64,000 bases of DNA from Holacanthus passer (lineage: Eukaryota > Chordata > Actinopteri > Pomacanthidae). Below the pieces are notes generated by a model. That model was not told the origin of the DNA and did not search any database. It saw only the letters and a list, made by a program, of their open reading frames with translations. Both the position numbers and the translations under genes were made by a program. The stretch is taken from the NCBI GenBank assembly GCA_025331565.1, contig JAFREQ010000166.1:496001-560000 (forward strand), read 5' to 3'. Positions 38,601 through 49,139 of this stretch are shown in pieces (position 1 is the stretch's first letter; every line of letters begins with the position of its first letter).

Positions 38601-41600
38601 CCGTGTCTCTAGTGAGAAGCTGAGGATTCGTCAGGCCAACAGGAGAAACGAGCCTCCACCTGTCCGTCGAGGCAAAAAGACACCTATGCCGCCTTTCTTC
38701 CCTGAGCTGGGCAAAAATGCTCTCATCATCACCGGAGGATGGCTGGTGGGTTCTGTTAAGAATAACAGTTTTGAGATCATGACAAATGTTTCACTTTTGT
38801 ATTTAGTTTTTTTAGTATTCAAAAATGCACCCATGGAAAAAAAATGTTATCCTAATTTTTTTTCCCCACCAACCAAGATTTTGGGTTTTGCTAATTTCTC
38901 CTGTTTTCATTTTCTTAGAACGAGATTCTGTATGAAAAGAAGAAGAAACGCCGTCGTCTGCGTCTGCGCCGTCTGGGAAAGCGACCACCTCCCGGCAGCC
39001 CTCAGGACGGACAGCCATTGGACGACTGGGAGAAGGAGATGAGACAGGTACAATGAAATAAAAGTAACATTTAATTTTAAGTATGAAAGTGAGATATGAC
39101 TGCATGGACAGTGCTCACAGTTTACATAATAACAAACATGGTGAAATGTCTCTACAGATTGACTTTGTGGACATGGCCTGTGAGTGTGAGGCGGTCATCT
39201 GCTGTCGTGTCACACCCAAGCAGAAGGCCAACGTGGTGAGTCTGGTGAAGAAGTACAAGAAAGCTGTGACACTGTCCATCGGAGATGGCGCCAACGATGT
39301 CAACATGATCAAGAGTAAGGACATGAGTGATATCTGCTCACATTAAAGGACACATTTTCTTTAGCATGTGATGTGTGTTCCAGTGAATCTACTCTAATCC
39401 CTCCCTCCGTCCTCTGTTCCTCCAGCTGCAGACATCGGTGTGGGTATCAGCGGTCAGGAGGGGATGCAGGCCGTCATGTCCAGTGACTACGCCTTTGCTC
39501 AGTTCCGTTACCTAGAGCGCCTCCTGCTGGTGCATGGGCGCTGGTCCTACATCCGAATGTGCAAGTTTCTGCGTTTCTTCTTCTTCAAGAACTTTGCTTT
39601 CACACTGGTCCACTTCTGGTACTCCTTCTTCAGCGGATACTCCTCACAGGTCAGCAGCACAGCAGCATTTGTCCTGATCAAGTGTGTTTGACTGATGATT
39701 GAAGTCATGAGCTAAGGTCCATTTAGTCCAAAATATTTTGATTTCCTACATATTCCAGACGTGGCAACACATAAAAGGTCTCAAAGGTAGTAAAATTGTC
39801 ATTTAAATTAATTCAGTGCAAGTTGTTTGCTCACTTGGCAGTTGCCTCAGTTGTCATTATTTTAAGATTATTTTGTCATACTCCTACTTATAAGACAAAA
39901 ATTAAGTTTCATGCTCACATTCATTTTTTAAAATTCATATTTTAAACACAATAAGATGCGGTACATGATGTAAACATAATGGGGAAAAATGTTCTATGCT
40001 GATGCTCCAGTGATTATTCATGTAACATTTAAAATGCAACTATCATTACAAAACACTTGAACTCTAATGCCGGTATCAGACTATACAATATCTTTCACTG
40101 TGTCCCATGAGGGTATCATAGTCATAAATTCTTGTAGTACCTGCGAGACGTGATGGACTACATGTTGGACCCCCACCAGTCATAACTTTCTGCATTTCAT
40201 GACTTCTGTGATAACAGGTGATTGGTTAGGTGCAAGGGATCAGCTTCATTTTTCTACCTGATGAACGTCACTTCTTACTTGTACACACCATGTGGACAGA
40301 TGCTGTGTTGGCTGTCTTCCACTGTGACGATAGTTGTGCCCACACACACTTTTGTTCCCAATGCCACACACCTGTTTGGCCAGGCCGTTACTGGGCTCAT
40401 ATCATCTAGCCTTATCCAAGCATGTATCAGTTTACTCTCACGATCAGACACTGAATACTTTTTTTCCTGTCTGCAGGTTGCCTATGAAGACTGGTTCATC
40501 ACTCTTTACAATCTCTGTTACAGCAGCTTACCTGTTCTACTAGTTGGACTTCTTGACCAGGTAAAAAAAAAAAAACAGGGCTTTGTTGTTGACACAAAGA
40601 ATGGTACTGAGAAAGTTTATTGTCAGGTACATTATTGTACATATAAAGGCATATGGCACTTCTGAGGTTGAGGTTTCTTAGGTTTCTTTGCATTTTCCTA
40701 AAGTATTCTCTCACACTGTCAGATTCAATAACTGTTACTGAAATACAGCCTTATTTTCATGTATTATTTAGCTATCATTATCCATCGATTGTCCACCAAT
40801 CGGAAGGTTGGTGGTTCAATCCCTGGCCTGTGCTGTTTATGTGTCGAAATGTCCTTGGGCAAAATACTGAACCCCAAATTGCCCCTGATGGCTGTTCCAT
40901 CAGCATGTGAATGTACGTCGCTTTGGATAAAAGCGTCTGCCAAATGAAACTGTAGAATTGTAGAATCCATGCTTTTTTTTATAGTGTACCATCTATTGTT
41001 GCGATAAATACCAAAATTTTGATCCCTCTTTGTTCATAACATTATTTTTGTCAATGCGAAAAGGTCATCCTGATCTTTTAACTGATCCCTCCACTTCCTC
41101 TCCTCTTTAGGACGTTAACGACAAATTGAGCTTGAAATTCCCGAAGCTCTACCTGCCTGGCCAGAAGGGGACACTGTTCAACTACCAGAACTTCTTCATC
41201 AGTTTGTTCCATGGCATCTTCGTCTCGCTCATCATCTTCTTCATTCCTTACGGAGCCTTCCTTCAGACCATGGGGCAGGACGGAGAAGCCCCTTCTGACT
41301 ACCAGTCCTTTGCCGTCGTCACCGCCTCGTCGCTCATCTTTACTGTCAACCTGCAGGTTAGTCGCACTGTGTTTAGATGGGTTTTTCTTTCAGGGTGGTT
41401 CTAGAAGCCCTGTCAGCATCTTAAAAACTATTAGATGAGAAAACTTCAAAAGTTTAAAGTAATTAAAAGAAAGAAATGTCAAGTATATGTTCTGAATTCC
41501 TCAGAAATGAACTTAAGAAATTCAGAATAGATATGATACTGCCACTGTGGAATAAGATGATTATAATAAGATTTGTTTCCACCCTGCTTGAGCAGAAATA

Positions 41601-43285
41601 TAAGAGGAAAACAGGATTTTAAGAGGTTTAGAGGATGTGCATGGAATGAATTTGTTTTATGTGAATGGCCTGCTGACGTTTATCTCCTCCACCTCATGCT
41701 TGTCAGATCTCTCTGGATACCTCCTACTGGACCTTTGTCAACTGCTTTGCGGTTTTGGGCAGCATAGCCATCTACTTTGGCATCATGTTTGACATCCACA
41801 GCGCTGGGATCCATGTTCTCTTCCCCGATGCATTCACCTTCACTGGTCAGTCATCAGCCGTCCACCACAGTGTGACACAGTTAGCTGGCTTTATAGTCTC
41901 TACTCTAAAACACTCTGCAAAAGCTGCAGAGAGAAACACACTTGCACCTTTTTGTCTTTTCTTTTTTTAAATTTCAGTGTTCCCTGCCACAGCAACCCAA
42001 AAATGACAACTTAGAGTTGTATAAGTATAAGGAGTATAAGGAATGTATGTTAACATGTTATCAGCTAACTGTATTATTTTGTGTTCAGAACTCTGAGTTG
42101 GTCCTGAATGCATCTATTTAATAGTCTAGTTAATGTTAGTTTAGCAACCCCAGCCAAACACATTACCTGAGGTATTACCTGAACTAAGCATTTAAAAAGG
42201 GGTCATGTTAGAACAAAGTAATAATTTGATTTTTTTTTTTTTTTCTTCAAATGATACTGACAATTTTCACAATATAATTTATGTGCATGTCAGAAGTTAA
42301 CTTATACAGGTAAATTTGACACAGTTTGCATTTTTGTATCAGAAATGTTGACGTGTAACAAGAGTAAATTTGCCAACGGTTGGCCATTAGTTAGAAATGT
42401 TACGCCAAAGATGCTCTCTAGCAAAAGATGACGCATTACAAGCTGCGCCAATGGTATGAAATGGTACATAATTCCTGTCTTGTAGGTTAGCGCAGTTGGA
42501 AGTGTGAACAAAAGATTGGGTTGCGAACACAACGATACAACACGAGACACCCTATAAATTTGGTTTGCGCCTTATTTTGCCGCTCGTTTTTATTTGTGTG
42601 TCTATATCTCACCACATCAAACTCTTTACGACTCTCTTAATATATATTTTGAATTTATAGGTGCAGCATCGAACGCTCTGCGTCAGCCCTACCTGTGGTT
42701 AACCATCATCCTGACCGTAGGCGTCAGCCTGCTGCCTGTCATCTGCATTCAGTTCCTCCACAAAACCATCTGGCCCTCTGTAGGAGACAAGGTGAGACCT
42801 CAGTCAACCTGCCTGAATAATTGTGAACTGTGCATATATTAGTATTATCAAATCAAACTGAATCATGGACAGGATGAAAATAAAGGTCTAATGGTTGAGT
42901 CTGATTATAGTTCAATTGAATGACACAAATTTCAAATGAAATGGTCATGAAATGTAATTAGCTGAAACAGAAGTAACCTTGTACCTCCTCCGAAACAATA
43001 ACTAAGGAGTGTTTCCCTAATGTTACCTACTCATCTCCCATCATCCCCCAGGTCCAGAGAAACAGGAAGAAGTACGAGATGGAGATGCAAGAGGAGGAGA
43101 AGAAAAAGCCATCAGCCTTCCAGCGTGGCCGGCGTTCTCGCCGCTCTGCCTACGCCTTCTCTCACTCCCGTGGCTACGCCGACCTCATTGCGTCCGGGCG
43201 GAGCATTCGGCGGCGCCCGCCACTCCGTGGTGGAGTCCAGGACAGCATCAGGGAGATACCCCAGAGAGAGGCCGAAAACATCTGA
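23657..43285 (+). CDS. atp8b1: Phospholipid-transporting P4-ATPase (flippase) ATP8B1
   Basis: 29 coding exons give 1247 codons (human ATP8B1 is 1251). The start ATG has an in-frame TGA four codons upstream (23645-23647) in the same exon. The N-terminus carries PDDEVMPYSDDETDDELD, an ATP8B1 hallmark. Signatures in order: DGET (226-229) in the actuator domain; PISL (395-398) in TM4, the P4-type motif; DKTGTLT with phosphorylated Asp448; KGA (613-615) in the nucleotide domain; TGDK (726-729); GDGAND (885-890). Ten membrane segments are expected: TM1-2 in exons at 27.7-27.9 kb, TM3-4 at 30.9-31.4 kb, TM5-10 at 39.4-42.8 kb. The tail keeps RRSAYAFS (1200-1207) and RGYADLIASGRSIRRR, the region linked to autoinhibition in the human enzyme. 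The family flips phospholipids to the cytosolic leaflet with a CDC50 partner; human ATP8B1 acts in canalicular and other apical membranes and is mutated in PFIC1/BRIC. No broken motif was seen. Confidence 0.98.
26452..26745 (+). mobile_element. Tc1-like transposase remnant
   Basis: In atp8b1 intron 3. The plus strand reads MVWGCFSWFWIEPLVPLKGN and, after deletions and frame changes, PVHQARSTKK, then VEKVDWPAQSPDLNPIQHLW. These are the catalytic-core blocks of Tc1/mariner DD34E transposases (VWGCFS, PVHKARS, DWPAQSPDLNPIEHLW). The stretch that should hold the middle aspartate is lost, and stops are present. No terminal inverted repeats were found around it. Confidence 0.8.
28010..28110 (+). 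repeat. CCCTAACCTTAACC-type degenerate telomere-like repeat
   Basis: In atp8b1 intron 5. TTGACATAATGCATTCCCCT is followed by taccctaaccttaaccgcc, then aactaaatgcctaacccta and cctaacctaaac. This recurring fish dispersed repeat resembles eroded TTAGGG arrays. It is interstitial and has no sign of telomere function. Confidence 0.6.
33096..33830 (+). mobile_element. Tc1-like DNA transposon remnant with long inverted ends
   Basis: In the intron between exons 32507-32630 and 33868-33911. Left end about 33096-33215 (GGTTTGGTACTCTTGGTCAA ... CAAAAGGCGTAAAGTTAAAG). Right end about 33735-33828 (TTTTTAACTTTATGCCTTTT ... AAAGGGTACCCAAACTTTTG then CATGCTACTG). The two are imperfect inverted copies. The inside keeps eroded transposase text (about 33410-33600) and a CAGGGTACCCAAACTATTGT block near 33645. 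It is too broken to code for anything. Confidence 0.7.
35116..35600. mobile_element. MITE-like element with imperfect terminal inverted repeats
   Basis: About 485 bases in the intron between exons 34598-34786 and 35939-36051. The left end TAAAGTGATAGTTCTGTTGT plus TTTGAAGTGGG mirrors the right end, whose reverse complement reads TAAAGGGATAGTATGGGTTT then CAGGAAGTGGG. Internal words such as AAGTAATGTATTGCTGTGGA and TTTACAACGGGGAACTGAAA recall a fish non-autonomous DNA element. There is no coding capacity. The target duplication is not clear. Confidence 0.65.
37290..37695 (+). repeat. Dispersed fish repeat in an atp8b1 intron
   Basis: Starts near TCAAGGTCACTTTGACCTCA, continues with CATCATAATGTTCTGCAAAA, TTGGTGACATTGATCTCGGG and TGTGCTACCGGGTTGAAGAT, and ends ACCATGAGGCAATAATTCTA. 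I recognise this phrase order as a teleost interspersed repeat but cannot name its class. It is the main content of the 1.36-kb intron after exon 37180-37255. Confidence 0.5.
40775..40965 (+). repeat. tRNA-derived SINE-like element, plus copy
   Basis: In the intron between exons 40477-40560 and 41111-41356. It has a pol III B-box-like GGTTCAATCCC (about 40813), then CGAAATGTCCTTGGGCAAAA, TACTGAACCCCAAATTGCCC and CTGATGGCTGTTCCATCAGC, and a tail CGCTTTGGATAAAAGCGTCT. The A-box part is eroded. A minus-strand relative lies at 60207-60435. Confidence 0.65.
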
Positions 43286-44860
43286 TGGGGGCTGAGCGGG
43301 AGACGGAGCAGAACTGTAGCCTGAGGGGTTGTAAATATTTGAGAAGTGCAAGGACCGCTTGGTTTATCTGTATTGTTATCTGTGGAGTAGCTGCTGAAAA
43401 GGTCAACATCAGGAGCAGAAGCACCAGCCTGGTTGGAGGGGATCTCTTCCTTTGGGGTATTTAAGTGCCTGACAAGGTGATAAAAGACAAGAAACACAAA
43501 GTCAAGTCACTCATCTTCTAGAAATTAAAATGAGGGACTTGGCTTACCACCAGCATGTTAACCTGATTTGCAGAAATGAAGCTCTACTGGTTTTGCTCCA
43601 GTCTTTGACTCCGCTGCCTCCAGTTCCTCCTCTATGCACAGACTCTTTGTTGAAAATCAAATGGAAAAGAAAAAGAAAAAAAAAAAGCTCACCGAAGAGA
43701 TGACCGCCGTTACCGGGGTTTGACGTCATGCATCAACTGTGTGACTGACAATGTTGTTTAACTCAGGATTTTTAAAATAAAAGCCTTATTTTTAGCCAGT
43801 TTGTCCTTGATCACTGCTACTGTGGCTGGATATGAAGCCGTTGTTTAACATGATACTTTTTGACATTCATAGTTTTAGTCCCGTTATTTGCAGACCACTT
43901 GAAGTGTTTTATTCAAATTAAAGTATAATAAGTAGTAGATATACATTCCAGTCAGCTACATGAAATCAGATTACGCCATCTGTTTAGTTTTATTTCTGTC
44001 CATTGAGATGCAAATCTAAATGTTTTCCTTCACATTAAAACAATGGGCGAAAGCTAAAAATGTCAAGGTATCCTCTTTTAATGTTTTATTAGGAATAATG
44101 GTGGGATGTTGCTATGCTATGATATGCAAGGTGGTCGGATGTCATAAGTTGTGTCTTAATTTAACAATAAGATGTGAATAGTGATCTTTTTTCCTCTGCT
44201 GTATCAAGTGTCCTTACAGATGTGTCTTACAGTCACAAGTTTGAGGGCCTTTCAGATCTTTTAATTACCTCTTTCAAAGCTGGATCCTAATATTACTTGT
44301 TCTCTATTTCACCTCTTGTTCCTGTTTTCCCCAAGGTGCTGTAAACACTCACACAGTCTTCCTTCAACAGCAGTGTCACAGTTTCTTTTTAATTCACAGA
44401 ATGTATATTCAGTTGCTCTGAACTTCTCATGGACAAAGCAACACAGCAAGGAGGTCTTCGTTTTTCTTCATTTGATGACGTCTTAGTAGTTTGTTCTTTT
44501 CTTTCATTTTTTTTTTGTAACTTCTCGGAAGTTAAATTGCACGTTCCTTAAATGGTAACAAATAATAATGAGGATTTTCTGTGTGTCACTGGTTGTTTAC
44601 AATGAACCCAAAGATGATGTGTGTGTTTTCCCAGTCCGATAATCAAATGTAGGATATCAGCTATACAGTGACACATTCCTGTTCTGACTGTTAATGTATC
44701 ACCCCTTCATGTTAGTGTTACTATATGCAGATAATGTCTTTTTATTCCTGAATGAATGGAGGCAGTAGATGAGGACTGCTGTTGATTGTACCAGCAACAG
44801 CTTGGTCTCTGTAATATGATGGTATTTTATCATGTGGTTGTTAATAAAAGCCAAGGGCAC
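43286..44860 (+). promoter_or_regulatory. atp8b1: atp8b1 3' UTR with two polyadenylation signals
   Basis: Noncoding sequence after the TGA at 43283-43285. AATAAA occurs at 43776-43781, followed by a GT-rich CAGTTTGTCCTTG suited to cleavage near 43800, and again at 44843-44848. Use of the first gives a UTR of about 0.5 kb, the second about 1.6 kb. Which is used cannot be told from sequence. Confidence 0.5.
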
Positions 44861-45094
44861 ATTTAGCAATCTGAAACGAGGCTTTATTTTATTGTGGAGA
44901 CCCTTGCTTTTCTTTTAATGCATGAATGTGGGGATTCTAATTTAACATGGCAATGTAATATAATAAAAAAGTAGAGTTTCATTACTGTTTTCCAAATTAT
45001 GTTTTTAATAACTTATTTTAATGCATATAGAGATGCTTTGTGTAGATACATTTCTATCTTTGTAGAGGTACATTTCAGATAAGCACTACCAGTC

Positions 45095-45175
45095 ATACGT
45101 TTGGACACACTGTGTTTGTCAATGGCAATTCTTTTTTCTTTTTTCTTATTTTCTACATTGTAGATGAATAGGTTG
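45095..45175 (+). repeat. Tc1-type transposon end fragment
   Basis: ACCAGTCATACGTTTGGACA then CACTGTGTTTGTC, followed by tttctacattgtagatgaa. This matches the end of a fish Tc1-like element that begins CAGTCAAACGTTTGGACACAC. Only one end is visible. Confidence 0.5.
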
Positions 45176-45334
45176 ATTCATGAACAGGTCCCAGGTCAAT
45201 AGTAGACAGAGCCTGGCTGGATGTTGCTATTGGGAGGTGAAGTAGACAGGGTCAGGAATTTCTATAGCAGTCACACAGTAGGAAAGAAGTAGAAAGTGAG
45301 TTTAGAAACAATGACATGTCTTGGGCATTAGATT

Positions 45335-45615
45335 GTTGTCTTTCCAGGATGAACCTTTCATACCCAATCATGATACTATCACCTGTTACCAATGAACCTG
45401 TTTACCTGTGGAAGGATCCAAACAGGTGCTTTTGGATCAGTCCACAACTTTGACAGTCTTTTGTTGCTCCTGTCCCAACTTCTTTGAAACGTGTTGCTGC
45501 CATCAAATTCAGAATAAGTAGATATTAACAAAAATCAGTGAAGATGATGAGGTCAAACATTAAATATATTGTCTTTGTACCTTTTTCAATTGAGCATATG
45601 TCAGAAAGGATGATG
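45335..45615 (+). repeat. Dispersed DNA-element fragment (CCCAATCATGATACTATCAC type)
   Basis: Reads CCCAATCATGATACTATCAC, CTGTTACCAATGAACCTGTT, ACAACTTTGACAGTCTTTTG, GTCCCAACTTCTTTGAAACG and TGTTGCTGCCATCAAATTCA, then a tail with TTAAATATATTGTCTTTGTA. This is a widespread vertebrate/fish repeat associated with Tc1/mariner-type non-autonomous elements. Noncoding. Confidence 0.6.
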
Positions 45616-48383
45616 ATGATTATTATTATTGATAATGAAATTATACAACATTTAGAGGTTCTTTACATTTAGGAACTAAGACGTAAAAATACAACACTAC
45701 TACTACTACTACTAATAATAACCCATACTATAAAATATCTACCTTAAATATTTACAGCTAAGACATTTCATAGCTGAAGCCTTGCAGAACTCTTTAGCTG
45801 AACCCTGGCTTCAATAGCTGCTGTCCAAGTTCAAGTGAAAAGAAATTCTTACATCTCAGGCTGCTCCAACAGTGTTCTTACTAATATTTCTGAAAATGTC
45901 ACATGACTAAAATCTAACTGGAATCTAAGCCAAAATAGTACAGCAAAAATATAGCAATGCAATATAATACAGACGCAGACAGGTGTAAAGTAAAAGTAAA
46001 ATGTATGAACTGTAACGTAAACAGGTTGTGAAGCAATGTAGTAAATACAGGTTATAGACAGGTACGCATATATATATATATATATATATATATTGTGTCA
46101 GATAAGCTTAAACTTGCTTGCTTGCTTATAAGCAGGTAGTAAAATTAATAGATATACTGTTATGTGTACAGAGAAAATACATTTAAATGGTAAATACGTC
46201 AAATGTGAATTATTGCAAAATGTGTTCAAATTATAAAGTAATGTCTTAAATAATACATGGAAAAAGACAAGGCACCATCAATACATTTCTTATGTATTTA
46301 ATACTTTCGTTTACTACATTTCTTTAGTTCCTCTTTTACTTTAACAAAAATGTAGGTAATAAAAACCCATTAATTTCAATATATTTAAACATTATATTGA
46401 AACATATACATGATTTTTTGGACAGTATAATTATATAAAATATTATAGAAGTATTTTGTTTTTTGACATTTTTCTATAATATCGGTCACAGTTTGTGACC
46501 CCTCTATCTATCAAATAACATTTTTCTGTACAGCCTTCAAAATGTGTGAGATTAATTTAAAAAAATAATTTTATGGAAGATTTTAAAAATTCTGAATAAT
46601 GTAATCAAATCAGTCATTCTTTTGGAGCAGAAGGATTACAATGAAAGTAAGCAACAATGTCTTTGTTCCTAAATGTCTTATTTCCTAATTCAAACCAAGA
46701 AGGTAGCCAGAACTAATATATCCCCTTGCTCAACCTGTCTGATGTAAACTGAATTTAATAGAATTTATTATAGGATAAATCCATCAATTCTAATGTTATT
46801 TTCCATTATTGACAACATAGGACCATAAGTCTCTGTTCAAAGTGACTGTCTCTTCTGACAAGAGTTTTTTAAATGTATGATTGCGTCTTCATCTGACTGT
46901 TAACACTGGACACAGGCCAGTATTAAAACACAGTCAGTGCATTGTAGTGAACTGCAGCAGGCCTTCGGTGTATTTTAAAAGCGCAGTACTCCCTGTGGCC
47001 TCTGGGTGTCACTGCAGGACTGTGTCTGCCTCTCTCAGCTCCACTCTGATTAGCTTCTGACTCCAGTGAGAAATCAGTGTGTAGTTCATCTGCAGGAACA
47101 GAGGATGGCAGCTCTCATGGCACCGAAGCATCTGAGCGGGTTTGACCGCCTCATATTTCCTCATATATTCCTGCATCTTCACCTGACTGTGCAGTTTAAG
47201 GGCCGTTCAGCACTTAGTGGGATGTGATTTTTTCCCCAGGCGTATGCACAGTCCTCCCTCCTTCAATGAAGAATCTGATTTTCATTTATCTATTTTACCA
47301 CATTTGATGTTTTTGTTTCTGTGGAGTACATCACCAGGCTGAGAAAAGCCTTACTGGAAGAATTACATGATTCTTAATATATTTTTATTCATAGCTTTAA
47401 ATTTGCATGTTTTTACTTTTTATCCAACCAAACAATCTCTTAATATGTCATTATTTATAGAGCTTCTTCCTTCTGGAGATGATTTTTGAGTTTGTGCTTA
47501 TTTATCTGATTACATGCACAAAATGAAATAACATACAGGATACATAGTTTATACATATAAAATAATTGCTTCAGCACAATGTCCAATCATCAGCGTTTGT
47601 GCTCTGGGAGTTTTACAAAAAAGCTTCCATACTTGCAGCCACAGCTTTTACATGTGAAAAGTATAACTGGACACACTGAATCCACATAAAGACTTTTACT
47701 GTATCTATCAATACAGAGTGCACACTGCAACCAGCTGACAACAGGCTCAATATTTAGTTTCCTTTTTGATGCTGAATACATATATATACAAATATATACA
47801 GTAGACAGCATTAAAATGAATGAACCCTCCAAGCTGAAGCTAGCAGGCAAAACACTGACTCAGGGTCTTTTCATGTGGAGACAAATGAATCTAAGATACA
47901 CAAGATGGACAAATGTCATCTGACACGTCCTGCGTCAAACAATAATCTGTCAAATAAACTATTAGCCTTTTAAACCCCTGATAGCTTGGTTTCTAGTCTT
48001 GAGTGTTTCTTTCTGTTTCAATCAAAGTTCAGTGAAAAAAAAAATCCCCAGTTATTATTTTTTGAACGTGCAATAACTGATATTTTGGCCACTTGGGGAC
48101 AGCGGACACAAATTGTGAATACAACATTGCTTATTTATCCAACCGTTACAGAGCAACATTCATTAGGAGTCGACCAACAGTCCAGCATTCACACTCTTTT
48201 AGCTGGTCTCTACCAACTATGTCCACCAGCTGGTCTCTAACTGTCTGTCTGCTCTGTGGTGCTGAGCAGGTCATGAACAGTATACAGACATAGGTTTGTT
48301 TTTGTGAAAACAGTTCCCTGATGCGGCTGAAAAAACAATGATATGAGAGCAGCACGAGTGAACCAAAACAGTCAAGTTCTGGA
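45616..48383. other. Gene-poor flank, AT-rich
   Basis: Contains a TAC/TAA run at about 45698-45720, an (AT)n tract at about 46068-46093, and otherwise unremarkable AT-rich sequence. A frame beginning MAALMAPKHLSGFDRL at 47105 runs only about 40 codons. The minus-strand 86-codon frame at 47590-47850 shows no known family. No gene can be supported. Confidence 0.45.
46068..46093. repeat. (AT)n microsatellite
   Basis: About 13 AT units downstream of atp8b1. Confidence 0.9.
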
Positions 48384-48388
48384 CAGAT

Positions 48389-48973
48389 TGTCATGGTTTA
48401 GGTCTCTTAGTTGATTTTGGTGTTTTCCTAGTTTGTTTTCTGTGCATGTTTAGTTATACACTCCAGTGTTCCTGGTTTAGGATTGATTTTCTATTGTTTT
48501 TGTTCAGGCTTTGCTTCAGTGGCTGGAGGTGTGGTCTTCAGGTGCTGGGGCTCTCCTTCGCTCAGCTGTCCCCTATTTCAACTAACGACTGGCAGCTTTA
48601 AAAGACCTCTGATTCCACCTGCAAGCTGCCAGATCGTCCCTTGGTGCGTCCTTCTGTTTTCTAGTGCTCTGTGTTTCCTGTCTTTCTCCCTGTTTTCCAG
48701 CGTTTCCTTTTTCCAGTGTTCCCTTTTTCTCCGGTGTCTCCAGTCTTCTGTTCTCATCTTCACCTGCATGTCCCCTGCCGTCCAGCCTCAGCACCCACTG
48801 CCCAGCCTTCAACCACTGAAGCAACTCCACTCCACCTGAACTTCCTGTATTTAGTCACCTTTTAGTTTTTTTGTGTCAGTCCTGGAGTTTCTTTTGTTTA
48901 ATAAATCCGTTTTACCCCTTCACCCTCATCTGTGTCTCGCTCCTGGGTCCAATTAAGAACTGAAATCATGACA
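48389..48973 (+). mobile_element. Solo LTR of a retrotransposon, 585 bp, with target duplication
   Basis: Begins TGTCATG and ends CATGACA, a perfect 7-base inverted pair with the TG...CA ends of an LTR. The five bases before it (CAGAT, 48384-48388) repeat exactly after it (48974-48978), a 5-base target-site duplication. The inside has a TTTAAAAGA box near 48596 and AATAAA at 48900-48905, in promoter-then-polyadenylation order, giving plus orientation. There is no internal retrotransposon sequence, so it is the product of LTR-LTR recombination. The 5-base duplication fits Gypsy/BEL-like or some retroviral groups; the family is not resolved. Confidence 0.85.
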
Positions 48974-49084
48974 CAGATAATATATATATATAGATAGATG
49001 ATCCAGTGTTATAATATAAGAATCAATTATAGGCATTAAAAGAGTCTAAAACTGCCGCTCTGTCAGGACTGTAGCTGTGGTTTG

Positions 49085-49135
49085 ATAAGATAAGATATTC
49101 CTTTATTAGTCCCACAGTGGGGAAATTTGCAGGTA
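49085..49135 (-). mobile_element. LINE-type 3' tail, second copy
   Basis: The minus strand reads GCAAATTTCCCCACTGTGGG, then ACTAATAAAGGAATATCTTA and TCTTATC. It matches the 21748-21797 piece almost base for base over the first 30 positions. No longer element body is visible next to it. Confidence 0.6.
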
Positions 49136-49139
49136 GATA

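Larger units (their letters stand above)
23638..43285 (+). other. atp8b1: atp8b1 coding-exon map
   Basis: Exons by position, all flanked by AG and GT, with reading phase checked across every junction: 23638-23819 (ATG at 23657), 24118-24215, 27659-27772, 27874-27972, 28295-28356, 28717-28789, 28938-29008, 29679-29761, 30279-30437, 30883-30971, 31178-31368, 31728-31812, 32507-32630 (DKTGT), 33868-33911, 34199-34355, 34598-34786, 35939-36051, 36206-36370, 36702-36813, 37180-37255, 38613-38745, 38919-39047, 39158-39314 (GDGAND), 39426-39649, 40477-40560, 41111-41356, 41707-41845, 42661-42791, 43052-43285 (stop TGA 43283-43285). The coding parts sum to 3744 bases. The junction 34786/35939 splits a leucine codon (T + TG) where human has valine; this is the only junction where the residue helped choose the site. 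Confidence 0.93.

Noticed and set aside
40222..40665. 147-codon plus-strand open frame
   Set aside because: It contains the real exon 40477-40560, but the flanks are intron; the donor and acceptor used by atp8b1 are inside it.
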